From contig CAMINA010000055.1 in assembly GCA_946221825.1 (NCBI GenBank), positions 1-7,907 of the forward strand: a stretch of 7,907 bases of DNA. Direction: 5' to 3'. The DNA is from an uncultured Nesterenkonia sp. (GTDB lineage Bacteria > Actinomycetota > Actinomycetes > Actinomycetales > Micrococcaceae). The notes beneath the pieces are model-generated. The model did not search any database and had not been told where the DNA came from. It worked only from the letters and a program-made list of their open reading frames with translations. Below are positions 5,621-7,907 of the stretch, one piece after another. A program made the translations under genes and the position numbers. How positions within the stretch are numbered: the first letter of the stretch is position 1; each line of letters begins with the position of its first letter.

Positions 5621-6735
5621 CGCCCGCTCTCTTCCTCATCGCGCGGCCTGTGCCGCGTCTTCTCGATCGCCTGACTCATCATCGTGTTCATGTAGTCCGC
5701 GCTCACGCCCGTATAGATCGCCGTCGTCGACTGGTGCAGGTGCCCGACCTGACGTTGCACGAACGCGGGATCGACCCCGGACTCGATCAGGTGGGTCACG
5801 TAGGAATGACGCAGCGCGTGCGGCGTCAACACCTCATCCAGCCCCAGCACCGTCCGGTAGACGGCGAACCTCGACGCCAGCTCCCGCGTGCGCAGCCTCG
5901 TCCCGCGTTCCGAGACCCAGAGCGCCGGCGACCCGTCCCGGACCATCAACGGACGCACCTGCTCGACATACTCCTGAAGAGCCTCAACCGCCCAGCCGAA
6001 CAACGACACGACCGCCCGCCGTTTCGGCGGCCCGCCCCGCGACGACTTCCCGTGCCGGATCTGCATCACACCGAACTCCCCGAACTGTGGAGCCTTCGAA
6101 TTCCTGTAGAAGTCGGTCACATCAAGCCCAACCGCCTCGCTCGCCCGCATCCCCCATGCGTAGACGACCTTGAACAGCGTCGCGTCCCGGAACGCAGGCA
6201 GAGCACCCTTGCGGCGCTCGTCCAGCAACCGCGTCACCTCGGCGTCAGCATGATCCAGCAAGCGCTGCAGCTCCGACCGCGTCAACGGGCGTCGCCCCGG
6301 CTTGCCCTCGTAATCCTGCAGGTGCGCGAGCGTGTTCCATTCATGGCAGACCTGAACCGGGTGCGTCCCGAAACGCTCCATGCACTCGTCAACCCAGCCG
6401 TAGTGCGGCGAGCAGATGTAATCGCAGAACGCGCGCACCGCCCCCTGGTACGACCGGATCGTCGACGCTTCGACCTTCCGTTGCGACACCAGCAGCGCCA
6501 TCCACTCGTCAAAGTCGCCCGCGGACCACTCCCACGGCTTCTTGCCCGCGTACGACTCGAACCTCCGGACCACGCCCAAAGCGCGCGACACCGAATCCTC
6601 CTTGAGATGTCGGCCACCGATCTGCTGCATCCGCCAGCCCTCGATCATCGCCTCAAACACGGCCTCATGAGCGTTGAGGAACGACACCCCGCCCGCAAGA
6701 TACAGTGACGACGCACCGTGTGGAACTCGTCCCAT
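5617..6735 (-). CDS. Tyrosine-type site-specific recombinase/integrase, complete catalytic set
   Basis: Tyrosine recombinases cut and rejoin DNA through a covalent 3'-phosphotyrosine link and drive integration and excision of mobile elements. Numbered from the TTG at 6738, the 373-residue reading has a core-binding domain at about 25-145 and a catalytic domain at about 150-350. All expected residues are visible: R198 (AWGMRASEAVGLD), K231 (IRHGKSSRGG), H307 and R310 (TPHALRHSYVTHL), H333 (QVGHLHQSTT) and nucleophile Y342 (AIYTGVS). The next codon, ATG at 6733-6735, is preceded by GGGTGG (6739-6744) and is preferred, giving 372 residues. The C-tail is charged (RPRDEEESGR). It is first in the minus-strand trio and overlaps the HTH gene by 4 bp. 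Substrate and target site are unknown, but the repeat cluster just upstream is a good candidate. Confidence 0.93.
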   Translation of the reverse strand: MGRVPHGASSLYLAGGVSFLNAHEAVFEAMIEGWRMQQIGGRHLKEDSVSRALGVVRRFESYAGKKPWEWSAGDFDEWMALLVSQRKVEASTIRSYQGAVRAFCDYICSPHYGWVDECMERFGTHPVQVCHEWNTLAHLQDYEGKPGRRPLTRSELQRLLDHADAEVTRLLDERRKGALPAFRDATLFKVVYAWGMRASEAVGLDVTDFYRNSKAPQFGEFGVMQIRHGKSSRGGPPKRRAVVSLFGWAVEALQEYVEQVRPLMVRDGSPALWVSERGTRLRTRELASRFAVYRTVLGLDEVLTPHALRHSYVTHLIESGVDPAFVQRQVGHLHQSTTAIYTGVSADYMNTMMSQAIEKTRHRPRDEEESGR

Positions 6736-6763
6736 CAACCACCCAATCCATCCACATAACGCG

Positions 6764-6789
6764 CTAATCGTGCATTAGATGCGAATCTA
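6764..6789. promoter_or_regulatory. Overlapping palindromes upstream of the recombinase gene
   Basis: Three inverted repeats overlap about 30-55 bases before the recombinase start: CTAAT/ATTAG (6764-6778), GCAT-tag-ATGC (6772-6782) and TAGAT/ATCTA (6776-6789). Their position fits an operator for the co-encoded HTH protein or a recombinase arm site. No convincing -35/-10 pair could be fixed for the trio. Confidence 0.45.
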
Positions 6790-6889
6790 TCAGCCCGTCA
6801 GACCTCGTCGCGCGGAAAATCGCGGGGCTATCGAAACGACCGATAGCCTTTCTGACGCAGACGCCCGTTCGGATCTCGCATCTGATGCA
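6771..6889. repeat. 14-bp inverted repeat pair (TGCATYAGATGCGA), 91 bp apart
   Basis: TGCATTAGATGCGA at 6771-6784 recurs as its reverse complement, TCGCATCTGATGCA, at 6876-6889, with 13 of 14 bases matching. Each copy contains a short palindrome (GCAT-tag-ATGC and GCATC-t-GATGC). Their centres are 106 bp apart, about ten helical turns, so a protein bound to both would sit on the same face of the DNA. I did not see a third copy in the window. Confidence 0.65.
6826..6848. repeat. 8-bp inverted repeat with 7-bp spacer, possible recombination core site
   Basis: GGCTATCG (6826-6833) and CGATAGCC (6841-6848) are perfect inverted arms around a 7-base spacer, AAACGAC. This geometry suits a tyrosine recombinase core site, where two recombinase half-sites flank a 6-8 bp crossover region. 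It is followed by TTTCT, so a plus-strand terminator is possible, but no plus-strand gene ends just before it. It lies between the two 14-bp inverted repeats. Confidence 0.45.
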
Positions 6890-7862
6890 ATACCGCGGGG
6901 AAATGGGTGTCGCCGTACGGTCTTCGAACTACGAGCTGTACGGTGCCATGTCGAACAGAATCGCCGAGATCATCTCGCGCTATTCCGCCTGGCAGGAGGT
7001 GTACTCGATCGACGAATCATTTGTCGGGCTCCGAGGCACACCAGCCGAGCTGGAGCAAGTCGGCACTGAGATTCGCCAGACTGTTCGTCGATTCACAGGG
7101 GTGCCGGTGCGCATCGCAATGGGGCCAACCAAGTCCCTCGCAAAGGTTGCCGCCATCGGTATCAAGAAGACACCCGCCATGAACGGAGTGCTGCACATCG
7201 GGCGATACAGCGAAGAACAAATGAGCCGGATCCTCGACACCATCCCCGTCACTGACCTTTGGGGAGTCGCAGGGCGCAGCGGAAAAAAGCTAGCAGCGAT
7301 GAACGTGCACAGCGCAAGAGACCTGCGTGATCTTGATCCAAAATGGGCCAGGAAGAAGTTCAACGTGAATATGGAGCGCATCGTGCTCGAACTACGCGGG
7401 ATTCCATGCATTCCGCTCGAATTGATCCCACCGACAACCAAAGATCAAATGATCTTCTCGCGCAGCTTCTCGAAGAAGATCACCGACGACCGTGAGATGG
7501 AGCAGGCGATTTCGCTGTACGCGCAGCGAGTATCGGCGAGGCTACGTGCACAGGGTTCACTCGCCGGGCATCTGTCTGCCTGGGCAATGACTGGCTGGGC
7601 AGACATCGGCACCGTTACCCACAGCGCTCAAGCTTCCGTGGGGCTCTCCACGCCAACTGATGACCCGATCACACTCACCAAAGCTGCACGAGCACTGATA
7701 CCGAAACTGTTCCCAACCGAGGGCATCAGGTACGCCCGTGCAGGTGTCGTGCTCACTGACCTGCGTCAGGCTGCCGGCGTGCAACCGCTCGACCTCTTCC
7801 GGTCAGAGTTCGAAGGGCGCGGGGTGGGGCAAGCCCTCGATGCGATCAATCGTGGAGGATAG
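6885..7862 (+). pseudogene. umuC: UmuC-type DNA polymerase V remnant, 5'-truncated and probably decayed at the 3' end
   Basis: UmuC is the catalytic subunit of the SOS-induced, error-prone DNA polymerase V (Y family). UmuC similarity starts near 6903 at MGVAVRSSNYELYG, which in full-length UmuC lies roughly 65-75 residues in. Everything before it, including the first catalytic Asp motif near the N-terminus, is missing. Retained parts, numbered from ATG 6885, are the catalytic pair D43-E44 in YSIDESF, the helix-hairpin-helix region LWGVAGRSGKKLAAMNVHSA (125-144), the little-finger domain (about 185-295) and a clamp-binding-like motif QPLDLF (300-305). The frame stops after AINRGG, short of the usual C-terminus with its W-x-MRR and SPR-TT motifs. 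Base composition is visibly more AT-rich than the mer and recombinase genes. No Shine-Dalgarno precedes ATG 6885. Without the first metal-binding Asp it should be inactive as a polymerase. Confidence 0.85.
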
Positions 7863-7907
7863 GACTGGTTGGTACTTCGGGTCCGGCGAGTTGGTACTAG
7901 ATTCTGC

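Larger units (their letters stand above)
2776..6735 (-). mobile_element. Recombinase-HTH-zinc-ribbon recombinase mobility module
   Basis: Three minus-strand genes overlap in one transcript: a complete tyrosine recombinase, a Cro/C1-type HTH protein and a nine-ribbon protein with a degenerate tyrosine recombinase domain. The overlaps are 4 bp (ATGA) and 8 bp. The module lies between a mercury resistance operon and a 5'-truncated umuC, as expected for the mobility end of an inserted element that may carry the mer genes. Two recombinase-type genes plus a small protein recall Tn554-like tnpABC and recombinase-in-trio elements, but the composition differs from both. The extent given is only that of the genes. 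I could not define termini or target duplications, and the far side of the mer operon is outside the window. Confidence 0.6.

Noticed and set aside
4384..6708. Long plus-strand open frame (774 codons) opposite the recombinase trio
   Set aside because: It is antisense to three genes with clear motifs, is rich in Arg/Pro/His repeats typical of GC-rich shadow frames, and has no recognisable domain.
2776..6738. Canonical recombinase-in-trio or Tn554 tnpABC element
   Set aside because: Only one gene has a full tyrosine recombinase catalytic set. The middle gene is an HTH protein and the third is a zinc-ribbon protein, which matches neither standard gene set.
2767..6857. CGTCAGA (2767-2773) and TCTGACG (6851-6857) as terminal inverted repeats of the element
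   Set aside because: Only seven bases match and similarity ends at once on both sides, so chance is likely in a window this long.
6779..7069. Plus-strand open frame (96 codons) from the repeat region into umuC
   Set aside because: It runs out of frame with umuC, shows no family features and covers non-coding palindromes.
1..7907. CRISPR array, tRNA or rRNA genes, merR
   Set aside because: I saw no regular short repeat-spacer pattern, no tRNA-like cloverleaf and no rRNA-like stretch. No MerR-type protein is encoded, so the mer regulator must lie outside.

Overview
The window comes from a high-GC Gram-positive bacterium, most likely an actinobacterium of the Micrococcales/Corynebacteriales type. 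The reasons are GC-rich third codon positions throughout, an actinobacterial-style mercury resistance operon, and a UmuC remnant that resembles actinobacterial UmuC. The mixture of metal resistance, site-specific recombinases and a broken housekeeping gene is typical of a plasmid or genomic island. The taxon is inferred, since no rRNA or other marker is present.

Layout. (1) Bases 1-2550, plus strand: the 3' end of a mer operon. It holds the last 36 codons of merA (mercuric reductase), merB (organomercurial lyase with its Cys-Asp-Cys catalytic set), a two-helix MerF-like mercury importer, a thioredoxin-fold lipoprotein and a CcdA/DsbD-type membrane thiol carrier. The last three are tightly packed (4-bp overlap, then a 3-bp gap). 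(2) Bases 2551-2775: a short convergent gap with a GC-rich hairpin and one doubtful 43-codon ORF. (3) Bases 2776-6735, minus strand, transcribed 6735 to 2776: three overlapping genes. These are a complete tyrosine recombinase, a small Cro/C1-type HTH protein, and an 831-residue protein with nine tandem CxxC-CxxC zinc ribbons followed by a tyrosine-recombinase-like domain that has lost most catalytic residues, including the nucleophile. (4) Bases 6736-6902: a palindrome-rich segment. (5) From about 6903, plus strand: a umuC remnant (SOS DNA polymerase V) without its N-terminal catalytic part and apparently decayed at its 3' end.

How the genes may work together. MerF brings Hg(II) into the cell, MerB releases Hg(II) from organomercurials, and MerA reduces it to Hg(0). 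The lipoprotein and CcdA homologue look like a trans-membrane thiol pathway recruited into mercury handling. The lipoprotein has Ser where thioredoxins have the cis-Pro that normally keeps metals off the CxxC site. The CcdA homologue has a predicted seventh helix and a cytoplasmic Cys-Cys tail. All four mer proteins other than the lipoprotein carry a Cys pair in or near the C-terminus, which suggests a chain of thiol handovers. This is inference from sequence.

The recombinase trio is probably the mobility module of an element inserted in, or deleted into, umuC. Its upstream DNA has an arrangement that resembles a tyrosine recombinase attachment site: an 8-bp/7-bp/8-bp inverted repeat flanked by 14-bp inverted repeats. 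The two candidates for an under-described system are the nine-ribbon, catalytically degenerate recombinase partner and the thiol-relay extension of the mer operon.
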